Source: an uncultured Bacteroidales bacterium
Lineage (GTDB): Bacteria > Bacteroidota > Bacteroidia > Bacteroidales > Marinilabiliaceae
NCBI GenBank assembly: GCA_934717675.1
Contig: CAKUYZ010000018.1
Coordinates: 1-28,150, forward strand
Direction of reading: 5' to 3'
DNA length: 28,150 bases
Shown here one piece after another: positions 7,754 through 15,916 of this stretch. Below the pieces are notes generated by a model. That model was not told where the DNA came from, did no database searches, and worked only from the letters and a program-made list of their open reading frames with translations. Numbering within the stretch: the stretch's first letter is position 1; the number at the start of each line of letters is the position of its first letter. The translations under genes and the position numbers were made by a program.

Positions 7754-8989
7754 CTATTCTGTTTTTTCTATCTCTGTGGCGTTGGCCTTCAGTCTTTCCA
7801 TGGCGCGGCTGCGAGTCCCGAACTTCTCGGCGTGGGCAATCTGCCAACGCTGAATGGCGCAGGCCAAGGCAAAATAGACGGCCGCCTGCACCCACAGGCA
7901 TGTGACCTCATAGCGAACCGTGTAGAGGTCGGCCCCAAGCGACATAATTTTGAGGTGGGCATTGAGTCCAAACGTGGACGGGAAGAGCCAGCTCACGCAC
8001 TTCCACATGGCAGGGATGCTAACGCCAGGCCAAGAGACACCAGAGAGGAAGAGGAGAGGTATGGACATGAAGACGAAAAGGAGCATGCTGTCTTCGCGCC
8101 TATATATCATGCACGAGCAGACGATGCAGAAGCTGGTGCACGCCAAGAGATAGGGCAGCAGCATGGCGATCCAAGTCCAGTAATGGCCCAGCACTGGCAG
8201 GTCAAAGCCTTGCGTTACCGTCACTTGCATATAGAGTGCCATGATGAGGAATATTGGCATTACGGCCAAGACTTTGCCGAGGATGACGGCCATGGGGTTG
8301 TCATAGCCCGCCACACCGCGATATATGGCCAAGCCACCATTTTTCTCCCTTGTGCGCCCCATGGCCATGCCGACGCCCAACACCATGGCCTGCTGAAGGA
8401 TGAGCATGAGAATGGGCGGGATGAGGAACGACGCGTAGCCCCCCTGCGGGTTATAGAGCTGCACATGCTGGTAGCGGATGGGCGTGCGCGCCACTGACAG
8501 TTCGCGATCCGTCATCTGCATGGCCATGTCTTCAACCTTGATGTCCTTGTTCATCTCGATGGAGATGTTGCTGCATGGCATGAGTATGCTCTTGTAGAAT
8601 ATGAGCGAGCTGACGTCGGTGTAGGCCCCGATGCGCGTCTGGTTGCCGTGGCGCAGATCGCGGGCAAACGAGTCAGGAATGCGCACAATGCCGTAGACAT
8701 CGCCACGCTCCATGAGGGCGCGGGCCTCAGACATGTCGGCGCAACGGGCGTAGACCATGGCTTCCGGGCTGGCGTCGAGCTTCCTGATGAAAGAGCGGGA
8801 GATGGCGGAGTGGCTCTCGTCCACCACGGCCACGGGGATGTCTCGCGCCACCTCGGTGCTGTAGACGTAATAATATAGCAACGGGTAGCCAAGTGGCAGG
8901 ACTATGATGAAGATTATCACGCCCAAGTCATGAAACATCTCTCGGAGCTCGTTCCACCAAACGCTTATGGTATCTGATATGAAACTCAT
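7754..8989 (-). CDS. ABC-2 type transporter permease (second permease of export operon)
   Basis: A 411-residue inner-membrane permease of the ABC2_membrane_3/YhhJ-YbhR type. One N-terminal helix (about 24-44) is followed by a large periplasmic domain (about 45-200), beginning VARDIPVAVVDES, then five helices, with the PLLFLSGVSWP segment typical of the family in the C-terminal half. It probably forms a heterodimer with the permease encoded 21 nt upstream. The soluble tail is basic and ends at a stop 33 nt before a large hairpin. Substrate is unknown; relatives export drugs, lipids or envelope compounds. Confidence 0.88.
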   Translation of the reverse strand: MSFISDTISVWWNELREMFHDLGVIIFIIVLPLGYPLLYYYVYSTEVARDIPVAVVDESHSAISRSFIRKLDASPEAMVYARCADMSEARALMERGDVYGIVRIPDSFARDLRHGNQTRIGAYTDVSSLIFYKSILMPCSNISIEMNKDIKVEDMAMQMTDRELSVARTPIRYQHVQLYNPQGGYASFLIPPILMLILQQAMVLGVGMAMGRTREKNGGLAIYRGVAGYDNPMAVILGKVLAVMPIFLIMALYMQVTVTQGFDLPVLGHYWTWIAMLLPYLLACTSFCIVCSCMIYRREDSMLLFVFMSIPLLFLSGVSWPGVSIPAMWKCVSWLFPSTFGLNAHLKIMSLGADLYTVRYEVTCLWVQAAVYFALACAIQRWQIAHAEKFGTRSRAMERLKANATEIEKTE

Positions 8990-9010
8990 CTCAAAACCTT
9001 GTTTCTGATT

Positions 9011-10201
9011 TTATGGCACATAGTCCACGGTGTTGAACGCCTTGCGATATCGGCGCAGGAAGAGGAACGGCAACGCCATGATGATGAGCATGGCGAGGAT
9101 GGGCCTCCACGCGAAGACTATGGAATAGCCGTTGAGCGCCTGGTTGGCGTATATGAGGAAGTAGTCGTGGAGCGGGAATATCCACGAGAGGTGCTGGAGC
9201 AGCGGCGTCATGGCAGGCACGGGATATGAGAATCCGGCCATGGAGACCGACAGCACACCCAACAGCGCGCAGGACGACATGGCCATTCGCATCTGCCCCA
9301 CAAAGACGCCAAAGATGGCCACACCCAAGGCTTGCGCCGTGAGCGTGGTGAAAACGCCCAGCGCCATCATGGGCAGAAGCCCGCACTGACACGGATATTG
9401 CATGACGCGATAGAAGTACACGTCTATGAAGAAGAAGATGAGCGAATAGAGCACCGTCTGCGGCAGTAGTTTGCCCGTGATGGCCACAGGCACGGAACCG
9501 CCCGCCATGCTATTGAACAAGAACTTCTGCGTGCCCACCTTCCACTCGATGCCTATGGCATAGGTGGTGGTGAGCAAGATGAGGATGATAACAATGCCTG
9601 GCAAGATGAGGTTGTTGAGCAGCACGCCGTAGTTGAGATAGGGATTGCCTATCGGGTGCGTCTCGATGACTATGGGTTGCAATATTCCCATTATCTGGTT
9701 CTCCCCCACCCCTTTGGCCCTTAGCGTCTCACGCGTGATGGCCAAGCCGCTCATCTCGGAGATGGTCTTGAGGTCTTTCATCAGGAGGGCTCCGGCCACG
9801 TAGTAGGAGTCGTTTGTGTAGAAAGATATCTCCGGCTGCCGGTTGCCAATGGCCTTGACGGTCGTGCCCTCGGGGATGTAGAAGAATGCGTATATCTCGC
9901 CTCGCTGCATGGCCTCCCTCGCCTCGGAGAAAGAGGCGTAGCGGTGGTTGAGCCCCGTGGTCTTCATGGCGGACAGGACGCGGACAATGGATCGCGTTGT
10001 CTGCGTATCGTCTTCATCGACAAGCCCCGTGGGGAGCTGCGACGGGAGCCCGGCGGACATGAGCGAAGTGAAGAATATGGTGGCGAAGATGGGGGCCACC
10101 AGCATGCAGAAGATTAGCAGAGGCCGACGCTTGAACACGCCCACCTCGCGACGGCTGATGGCCAGCACCCTGCGGATCCTGTCTTTGTATGCCGTCAGCA
10201 T
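9011..10201 (-). CDS. ABC-2 type transporter permease (first permease of export operon)
   Basis: This 396-residue permease has the same architecture as its neighbour: an N-terminal helix (about 27-47), a long extracytoplasmic domain with GLVDEDDTQTTRSIVRVL, and five C-terminal helices, with the FSYPVPAMTPLLQHLSWIFPLHDYF segment near the end. It starts 4 nt after the HlyD stop, so the two are very likely co-translated. No Walker A/B or LSGGQ motif is present in it or elsewhere in the operon, so the ATPase must come from another locus, or the permeases work in another way. Confidence 0.88.
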   Translation of the reverse strand: MLTAYKDRIRRVLAISRREVGVFKRRPLLIFCMLVAPIFATIFFTSLMSAGLPSQLPTGLVDEDDTQTTRSIVRVLSAMKTTGLNHRYASFSEAREAMQRGEIYAFFYIPEGTTVKAIGNRQPEISFYTNDSYYVAGALLMKDLKTISEMSGLAITRETLRAKGVGENQIMGILQPIVIETHPIGNPYLNYGVLLNNLILPGIVIILILLTTTYAIGIEWKVGTQKFLFNSMAGGSVPVAITGKLLPQTVLYSLIFFFIDVYFYRVMQYPCQCGLLPMMALGVFTTLTAQALGVAIFGVFVGQMRMAMSSCALLGVLSVSMAGFSYPVPAMTPLLQHLSWIFPLHDYFLIYANQALNGYSIVFAWRPILAMLIIMALPFLFLRRYRKAFNTVDYVP

Positions 10202-10205
10202 GGCC

Positions 10206-11195
10206 TTACTTGCTCTTGTTGATTATGGCACTCATGCCCTCCCTGATTCCGTCCACCTCTGCCATGTTCACAGGCACGGCCTTGACCTCGAATGTCTTGA
10301 GGTCATATTTGTCGAGGGCCTTGGTGGCCTTCCAGATGGCGTAGGTGCCGACATCTTTGATTTTGGAGACGCGGACGTCCACCGTCTTGCCCAGCGCGGG
10401 GATGTAGGCCCTGGCCTGGGCGCCGACGGTGATGCCCGGCAGGAGGTCTTCGCGCACGTTGAAGGTGAACCAGACCTTGTCCGTCATGGCCACATTGAGG
10501 AGCGGCGCGCCCGTGCCTACGAGTTCGCCCAGCTCTGGGAAGATGTCGGTCACCTGCCCGTCTTCGAGCGCGGTGAGCGTCATCTCGTCGATGTAGGAGC
10601 TTACCTCGCTCACGGCCCCCTGCGCGCGGCTTACCTGCGCGCGGGCTGCGGCCTTGTCTTCGGACTGCGCTCCGTTGACGGCCATGTCATATTGGCTCTT
10701 GGCGGCCCTCTCGGTGGCCTTGTAGGCGTTGAGCTGCGCGAGGGCCTCGTCATGTTTCTGCGCGGTGACGACACTGTCTTTGTAGAGGGCCAGCACGCGG
10801 TCATACGTTTTCTGGGCCACGTCTAGCCCCGCCAGGGCCTTCTGCCACATCTCATAGGCGCCCTGCACCTGCTCGCGCCTGGTGCCGGCGTTGGCCTTCT
10901 CCTCTATGGCCTTGGCCGCCTCCAGGGCCGCGCTGGCCTGACCGAGCTTGGCCATGATGTCAGGAGCCTCAAGAACCACAAGGGTGTCTCCCTTGCGCAC
11001 CATGTCTCCCTCCTCCACGCGGATCTCCTTGACGCGGCCGGGCACCTTGCTGCTTACCCTGTAGTCTGTCATCTCGGCCTCTCCCTGGATGGTCTCCACC
11101 CTGTCTGGTTGGCTGATGCCCGTGATGATGACCGCCGCGATGACACACAGCAGGACTATTGCGAAAATGATGGTGATGTTTGCTTTCTTTTTCAT
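10206..11195 (-). CDS. HlyD-family periplasmic adaptor (membrane fusion protein)
   Basis: A 329-residue adaptor that would connect the two permeases to an outer-membrane TolC-like channel. The N-terminal membrane anchor lies at about 7-28. The biotinyl-lipoyl half motif is VSSKVPGRVKEIRVEEGDMVRKGD, followed by a long Ala/Gln-rich coiled-coil hairpin (about 80-205) and the returning lipoyl and beta-barrel parts (TALEDGQVTDIFPELGELVGTG). It is the first gene of the operon. A possible promoter lies at 11299-11329, and an AraC-type regulator is divergent. Confidence 0.9.
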   Translation of the reverse strand: MKKKANITIIFAIVLLCVIAAVIITGISQPDRVETIQGEAEMTDYRVSSKVPGRVKEIRVEEGDMVRKGDTLVVLEAPDIMAKLGQASAALEAAKAIEEKANAGTRREQVQGAYEMWQKALAGLDVAQKTYDRVLALYKDSVVTAQKHDEALAQLNAYKATERAAKSQYDMAVNGAQSEDKAAARAQVSRAQGAVSEVSSYIDEMTLTALEDGQVTDIFPELGELVGTGAPLLNVAMTDKVWFTFNVREDLLPGITVGAQARAYIPALGKTVDVRVSKIKDVGTYAIWKATKALDKYDLKTFEVKAVPVNMAEVDGIREGMSAIINKSK

Positions 11196-11298
11196 TTTCA
11201 GTATGAAGTTTTCTGTTTTTTCTTGTCAGCTAGCGCAGGTGCGCCACAGGTCGGCAGAGAAAAGGCTGCGGGCTGCACGTTCTTCGCTTCGCGGCTGC

Positions 11299-11329
11299 AA
11301 ATTACTAAAACATTAGCGTGCTTTGCAAG
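11299..11329 (-). promoter_or_regulatory. Possible promoter of the HlyD/ABC operon
   Basis: On the minus strand, TTG (11327-11329), a 21-nt spacer and TAATTTG (11299-11305) are close to the Bacteroidota pattern, with one base missing from the -7 box. It lies within the 232-bp divergent region shared with the AraC-type gene. Confidence 0.35.
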
Positions 11330-11348
11330 ATATTTACACATTATTAAT

Positions 11349-11381
11349 TGGAGGTTTTCAACTTGAATAGTCTATTTTTGC
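11349..11381 (+). promoter_or_regulatory. Promoter of the AraC-type regulator
   Basis: TTGG (11349-11352), a 21-nt spacer and TATTTTTG (11374-11381, perfect TAnnTTTG). Transcription would begin near 11388, which fits the ATG at 11428 better than the TTG at 11401. Confidence 0.55.
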
Positions 11382-11427
11382 GCCCAATTAGGATTCCGTA
11401 TTGTACAAATATACCTTTTCGAAGCAA

Positions 11428-12318
11428 ATGGAGGGAAGTTTGAATAACATTTCCATATCCAGGCTCAAGGAGCTTGGCACCCCGGGCATGTCGATCTATG
11501 CCGACAGCCTAATCGTGACGAATGAGATAGACCACCTTAGTCTGTTTTCGGAGCCTTGCAGGGTGGATGGCGTGGTGATTTTCGTCTGCTTGGAGGGCAT
11601 GGTGAAGTGTAACATAAACCTGCAAGGGTATACGCTGCGCCCCGGCGACATAATCATCAACTTCACAAGCAACATCATCCAGGTCGACAGCAAGCGCGGT
11701 TTCAAGGCCCTGGCCGCGCTCGCCTCATATGACTATCTGAACCGCCTACAGGTGGATCTTGGCAGCAAGCTCTCCCTGTTCATTGGCATAAAGGATCAAT
11801 CGGCAGTCTCGTTACCTGAGGCTGAGATTGAGGCCCTCAAGATGATTTTCAGCCTGCTGCGCAAGTCGATCGCAGACAAACGAGCAGACAGTCCCGACAT
11901 AATAGACGGGCTTATGCAGGTGCTGGCGCGCACCATAATGTCCGCAGTGCGCACGTTTGGCTCCCAAATGCGCAGAGAAGTGGCGCGTAAGCCTATGCGC
12001 ACGGAGATCATATTTGAGAGGTTCATGACTCTGCTGTCTACCCACCATATGCATGAGCGCAACGTCTCGTTCTACGCCCACGAGTTGAACCTGTCTCCCA
12101 ACTATTTGTCCAGCAACATCCGCTCGTATAGCGGACGCAGCGCGGCGGAATGGATTAACGAGTATACCGTGACGGAGGCGAAAGCCATGCTACGATTTTC
12201 GGACATGAGCGTCCTGCAGGTGTCCGAGCGGCTGAGCTTCCCGTCGCAATCGGCCTTTGGCAAATATTTCAAGCAATATGTGGGCATGAGCCCCCGGGAG
12301 TTTCGCAAAGGCTCGTGA
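11428..12318 (+). CDS. AraC-family transcriptional regulator
   Basis: This is a 296-residue regulator from the ATG at 11428; a TTG at 11401 would add nine residues. The N-terminal part (to about 180) contains a cupin-like section (VDGVVIFVCLEGMVKCNINL, then YTLRPGDIIINF) probably used for effector sensing. The C-terminal about 95 residues carry the double helix-turn-helix: VSFYAHELNLSPNYLSSNIR and MSVLQVSERLSFPSQSAFGKYF, ending in the family signature YVGMSPREFRK. It is divergent from the HlyD/ABC operon and is the likely regulator of that operon, as is common for AraC genes beside efflux operons; this is inferred from position only. It converges on the next gene with a 3-bp gap. Confidence 0.92.
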   Translation: MEGSLNNISISRLKELGTPGMSIYADSLIVTNEIDHLSLFSEPCRVDGVVIFVCLEGMVKCNINLQGYTLRPGDIIINFTSNIIQVDSKRGFKALAALASYDYLNRLQVDLGSKLSLFIGIKDQSAVSLPEAEIEALKMIFSLLRKSIADKRADSPDIIDGLMQVLARTIMSAVRTFGSQMRREVARKPMRTEIIFERFMTLLSTHHMHERNVSFYAHELNLSPNYLSSNIRSYSGRSAAEWINEYTVTEAKAMLRFSDMSVLQVSERLSFPSQSAFGKYFKQYVGMSPREFRKGS

Positions 12319-12321
12319 AGC

Positions 12322-13746
12322 CTAACGTCTGCGCACGTTTGGCGCGCTGTTGCCTTTCCCTTTGTCTAGCCAGCTGCCGCCACCGCGAGACGGCCTGCCG
12401 CCCCGGCTCTCGCTGCTGCGGCCGCTCCACTTGCCCTTGCCGGAGGCGGAGCGTGTGGCGGATCCGGCGCGTCCCGCGCCTCCGAGCGTGGCGGGATATT
12501 GCCCCTCAAGCGTCTCTTCCTCCTCCTTGTTGGGCTGTGCGCCTTTCTCTTCCGTCACTTGGATGTCTGACTGGAATTTCCACCCGTCATTTGTGAGCAA
12601 GTAGGCGTCATAGCTAAGGTCGGGGCCGTAATATTCGGGACGGCCAACCATCAGCCGTCCGCTTGGCTCAAGGTGATCCATCACAATCATCTCTGAGCGT
12701 TCGTCATATCTCATTGTCATGCTCGCCTGGAGCGAATATCTGAACACCCTGCGGCGGTAGGCCTGCTTGGGGTGTAGGAACGCCTTGGTGGCCCCGAAGA
12801 CGAACTTGCCGTCTTCCCCGCCGCTGACCACGTCTATGACACGCGTCTTGGTGGTGGCGTCGGCCCCCTTGAAACCAATGAGCGCGTAGCAGTCTTTGCG
12901 GTTGCTGCGAAACTGTATTATGCCAGTGTATAGAGCCCCATACCACGATCGCGGATTCAGGACGGCCATTTCGGGCTGTCCTATGCGCGGCGTGGCGTCA
13001 GTCAGAGGCTCCAGGAAGAGTTGCCGTTTGCCCCGATAGGCGATCCACCCTCCAAAGCGGCAAGAGAAGTCGCGATATGAGATCATGTACGTGACCGTCC
13101 GCAAGGCACGGTCTGGCGAGTCGCACACCACCAGCTCTGGGAAACCTTCAAGATTGCCAACCAACGTCTGCCTCGCACCGGACAGGCGAGCGGAGAGGGC
13201 CTCCGCGGCCTTGTCTTTCTCGGCGTCGGGGCGCGAGTGGGACGTCATGACCCTGAGAGCCATACGCGCCGTGACATCGGCCACGGAGAACGCCTCGCGG
13301 CCGTCGGCCGTCGTCACGCCAATGCCGCCAAGCCCGTCGGCAGAGACGGGGGCTATGCGCAACACGCTGTCGGCAGCTGGCACGACATCTGCAAAAGCCA
13401 TGACCTCTCTCCGACCCGCCACCGTGGCCGCTGCCATCCACACGAGGCGGTCGGCCCCTTCGCGGGTCCATGTGGCGCACCACGCCACGGCATCGGACGT
13501 GGCTGACTCCACCCGCACGAGCCCAGCCGGGCGCCAGGAGCGCAGGGCAGAGTCGGGCGCCACGGCCAGATGCCTCTCCACGGCGGCGCGCCACTGAGGC
13601 TCGTCATAGGCCAAAGAGCCGGCATCGGATTGCGAGAGGAAAGTGGCCGTCATGCGCTCCACATCGTCAAGAGGACCCGCGTTGGAGGCTGCGGGCAGGG
13701 AGAAGAGGGCGGCCACCAGGAGCGGCAACATTGCGCATCGTGTCAT
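12322..13746 (-). CDS. Exported protein of unknown function with Arg/Gly/Ser-rich tail
   Basis: I do not recognise a characterised family for this 474-residue protein. A signal peptide is present, probably cleaved after SNA near residue 23. The body (about 25-400) looks globular and mixed alpha/beta. Segments such as DRALRTVTYMISYRDFSCRFGGW and SWYGALYTGIIQFRSNRKDCYALIGFKG suggest a secreted beta-rich domain. After about residue 400 there is an acidic stretch (NKEEEETLEGQY) and then some 50 residues dominated by Gly, Ser, Arg and Lys, ending in RRR, probably disordered and strongly basic. The gene is divergent from recG with only 40 bp between; its own -7 box is at 13770-13777. Confidence 0.75.
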   Translation of the reverse strand: MTRCAMLPLLVAALFSLPAASNAGPLDDVERMTATFLSQSDAGSLAYDEPQWRAAVERHLAVAPDSALRSWRPAGLVRVESATSDAVAWCATWTREGADRLVWMAAATVAGRREVMAFADVVPAADSVLRIAPVSADGLGGIGVTTADGREAFSVADVTARMALRVMTSHSRPDAEKDKAAEALSARLSGARQTLVGNLEGFPELVVCDSPDRALRTVTYMISYRDFSCRFGGWIAYRGKRQLFLEPLTDATPRIGQPEMAVLNPRSWYGALYTGIIQFRSNRKDCYALIGFKGADATTKTRVIDVVSGGEDGKFVFGATKAFLHPKQAYRRRVFRYSLQASMTMRYDERSEMIVMDHLEPSGRLMVGRPEYYGPDLSYDAYLLTNDGWKFQSDIQVTEEKGAQPNKEEEETLEGQYPATLGGAGRAGSATRSASGKGKWSGRSSESRGGRPSRGGGSWLDKGKGNSAPNVRRR

Positions 13747-13769
13747 CTTTTTTACTACTTTTAGTCTGA

Positions 13770-13777
13770 CAAATATA
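13770..13777 (-). promoter_or_regulatory. -7 box of the gene divergent from recG
   Basis: TATATTTG on the minus strand matches TAnnTTTG perfectly, 24 nt upstream of the ATG at 13746. No clear TTG sits at -33; that region would already lie inside the recG coding sequence. Confidence 0.45.
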
Positions 13778-13786
13778 GCGTTTTAA

Positions 13787-15874
13787 TTGGCTACGGAACT
13801 TAAATACGTCAAGGGCGTAGGGCCCCGCAGGGCGGAGGTGCTGGCCCGCGAGGCGGAACTGGAGACAGAGGAGGACGTGCTGGAGTACTTCCCGTACCGC
13901 TACGTGGACCGCAGCCGCATATATGCCATAAGCGAGCTTACGGCCGACATGAGCTATGTGCAAATTGTGGGCCGTTTTGTGAGCAAAGAGGTGGTGGGGC
14001 AAGGCACTAAAAGACGCATGACCGCAAAGTTCGTGGATGACACCGGCTCAATGGACGTGGTGTGGTTCAAGGGTTTGAACTATGTGGAGAAACAAGTGAA
14101 CACCACGGACACGTTCTTGCTCTTTGGCAAACCAACGGTCTTCGGGGGGCGGCTCAACATGGCTCACCCCGAAATTGAGACCAACCCGGACCGCGCCAGA
14201 TTCGAGGGCAAGCTTATGCCGCTATACAACACCACCGAGGCCATGAAACGCGCGGGGCTGACCAGCAAAGTGATGCAGACCGTGGTGAGCAACGTCTTTG
14301 CCGACCTGACCTTGAGCCGCATCCGCGAGACCCTGCCGGCCCAACTGCTGGCCGAACACCACATAATGGGTCGCCCGCAAGCCCTGTGGACGGTTCACAA
14401 CCCTCAAGACCTCAAAGCCCTGGAGCCGGCACGTTTCCGACTGAAATTTGAGGAGCTTTTCTACGTCCAGCTGAGCCTGCTCCGCAGCCGCAACGTGAAC
14501 TTGTCTCGCACCGAGGGCATACGCCTGGAGAAGCCCGGGGAGACGCTTGGCGCGTTCTATCGCGACCACCTGCGATTCGACCCCACGGGCGCGCAGAAAC
14601 GCGTTGTCCACGAAGTGTGGGCCGACATGAGGAGCGGCAAGCAGATGAACCGCCTGGTGCAAGGAGACGTGGGCAGCGGCAAGACGCTGGTGGCGTTGCT
14701 GTGCATGCTCATCATCACAGGCAACGGGATGCAGGCGTGCCTCATGGCCCCGACCGAGATATTGGCCAACCAACACTACGCCAGCCTGCAAGAGGAACTG
14801 CGAGGCTTGCCCGTGCGCATCGGGCTGCTGACGGGCTCCGTCAAAAGTGGCGAGCGCAAAGCCGTGATGGAGGGCTTGGCAGACGGATCGGTGGACATTG
14901 TGGTGGGGACACACGCGCTCATTGAACCCACCGTGAAATTTTCAAACCTGGCCCTGTGCGTCATTGACGAGCAACACCGCTTTGGCGTGGAGCAGCGAGC
15001 CAAGCTATGGGCCAAGAACACAAGGCCGCCACACATCTTGGTGATGACGGCCACGCCAATCCCCCGCACCCTGGCCATGACGATATATGGAGATCTGGAC
15101 GTGAGCGTCATTGACGAGATGCCGCCAGGCCGCAAGCCCGTGTATACAGAGCATTATTACTACGCCAACCGCAACCGCCTCAACGCCTTCATCCGTTCCG
15201 AGCTTCAAAAAGGCAGGCAGGCCTATGTGGTATACCCCCTCATAAAAGAAAATGAGCGCATGGACTTCAAGAACCTCGAAGAGGGATATGAGTTTATGCG
15301 CCAATGTTTTCCCGAATACGAAGTGTGCATGGTCCACGGGCAGCTCCGCCCCGACGAGAAAGACGAGGCCATGCAGCGTTTTGTGAGCGGTCAGGCTCGC
15401 ATCATGGTGGCAACCACCGTGATAGAGGTGGGCGTGAACGTGCCTAATGCGTCGGTCATGGTCATTGAAAGCGCGGAGCGTTTTGGCCTCAGTCAGCTCC
15501 ATCAGTTGCGCGGCCGCGTGGGGCGCGGGGCGGAGCAGAGTTTTTGCATCTTGATGACCGGCAACGAGCTGTCCCGCGACACGCGGCGACGGATTGAGAC
15601 CATGTGCGCCACGAATGACGGATTCGCCATTGCCGAGGCCGACATGAGGCTCAGAGGGCCTGGAGACATTGACGGCACGCAGCAGAGCGGAGTGCCATTC
15701 AGGCTAAAAATATCGGACTTGGCGAGAGACGGGCAGATATTGACCTTCGCCAGGGACTGCGCCAAAGAGGTCTTGGCCACAGACCCCCTGCTGTCTTCAC
15801 CCGCCAGCGCGGTTATGTCATCGCGCCTGGCCGAGCTTCAGGGGAACACGGTCAACTGGAGCCGAATATCATAG
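13787..15874 (+). CDS. recG: ATP-dependent DNA helicase RecG
   Basis: Branch-migrating helicase that remodels stalled forks and Holliday junctions. The 695 residues are full family length. An N-terminal wedge/OB domain (about 1-240, with KYVKGVGPRRAEVL at the start) precedes the superfamily-2 motor: Walker A GDVGSGKT (293-300), motif II DEQH (394-397), motif III MTATPIPRT, and the motif VI region QLRGRVGRG. The start is a TTG at 13787. No ATG or GTG gives a full N-terminus, and the conserved KYVKGVGP begins six codons later. The leader is at most a few tens of nucleotides because the divergent gene starts 40 bp away. Confidence 0.97.
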   Translation: MATELKYVKGVGPRRAEVLAREAELETEEDVLEYFPYRYVDRSRIYAISELTADMSYVQIVGRFVSKEVVGQGTKRRMTAKFVDDTGSMDVVWFKGLNYVEKQVNTTDTFLLFGKPTVFGGRLNMAHPEIETNPDRARFEGKLMPLYNTTEAMKRAGLTSKVMQTVVSNVFADLTLSRIRETLPAQLLAEHHIMGRPQALWTVHNPQDLKALEPARFRLKFEELFYVQLSLLRSRNVNLSRTEGIRLEKPGETLGAFYRDHLRFDPTGAQKRVVHEVWADMRSGKQMNRLVQGDVGSGKTLVALLCMLIITGNGMQACLMAPTEILANQHYASLQEELRGLPVRIGLLTGSVKSGERKAVMEGLADGSVDIVVGTHALIEPTVKFSNLALCVIDEQHRFGVEQRAKLWAKNTRPPHILVMTATPIPRTLAMTIYGDLDVSVIDEMPPGRKPVYTEHYYYANRNRLNAFIRSELQKGRQAYVVYPLIKENERMDFKNLEEGYEFMRQCFPEYEVCMVHGQLRPDEKDEAMQRFVSGQARIMVATTVIEVGVNVPNASVMVIESAERFGLSQLHQLRGRVGRGAEQSFCILMTGNELSRDTRRRIETMCATNDGFAIAEADMRLRGPGDIDGTQQSGVPFRLKISDLARDGQILTFARDCAKEVLATDPLLSSPASAVMSSRLAELQGNTVNWSRIS

Positions 15875-15916
15875 GCCAACCATCTTAGAAACTGAGAAAC
15901 AGCACCCATAAGAATC

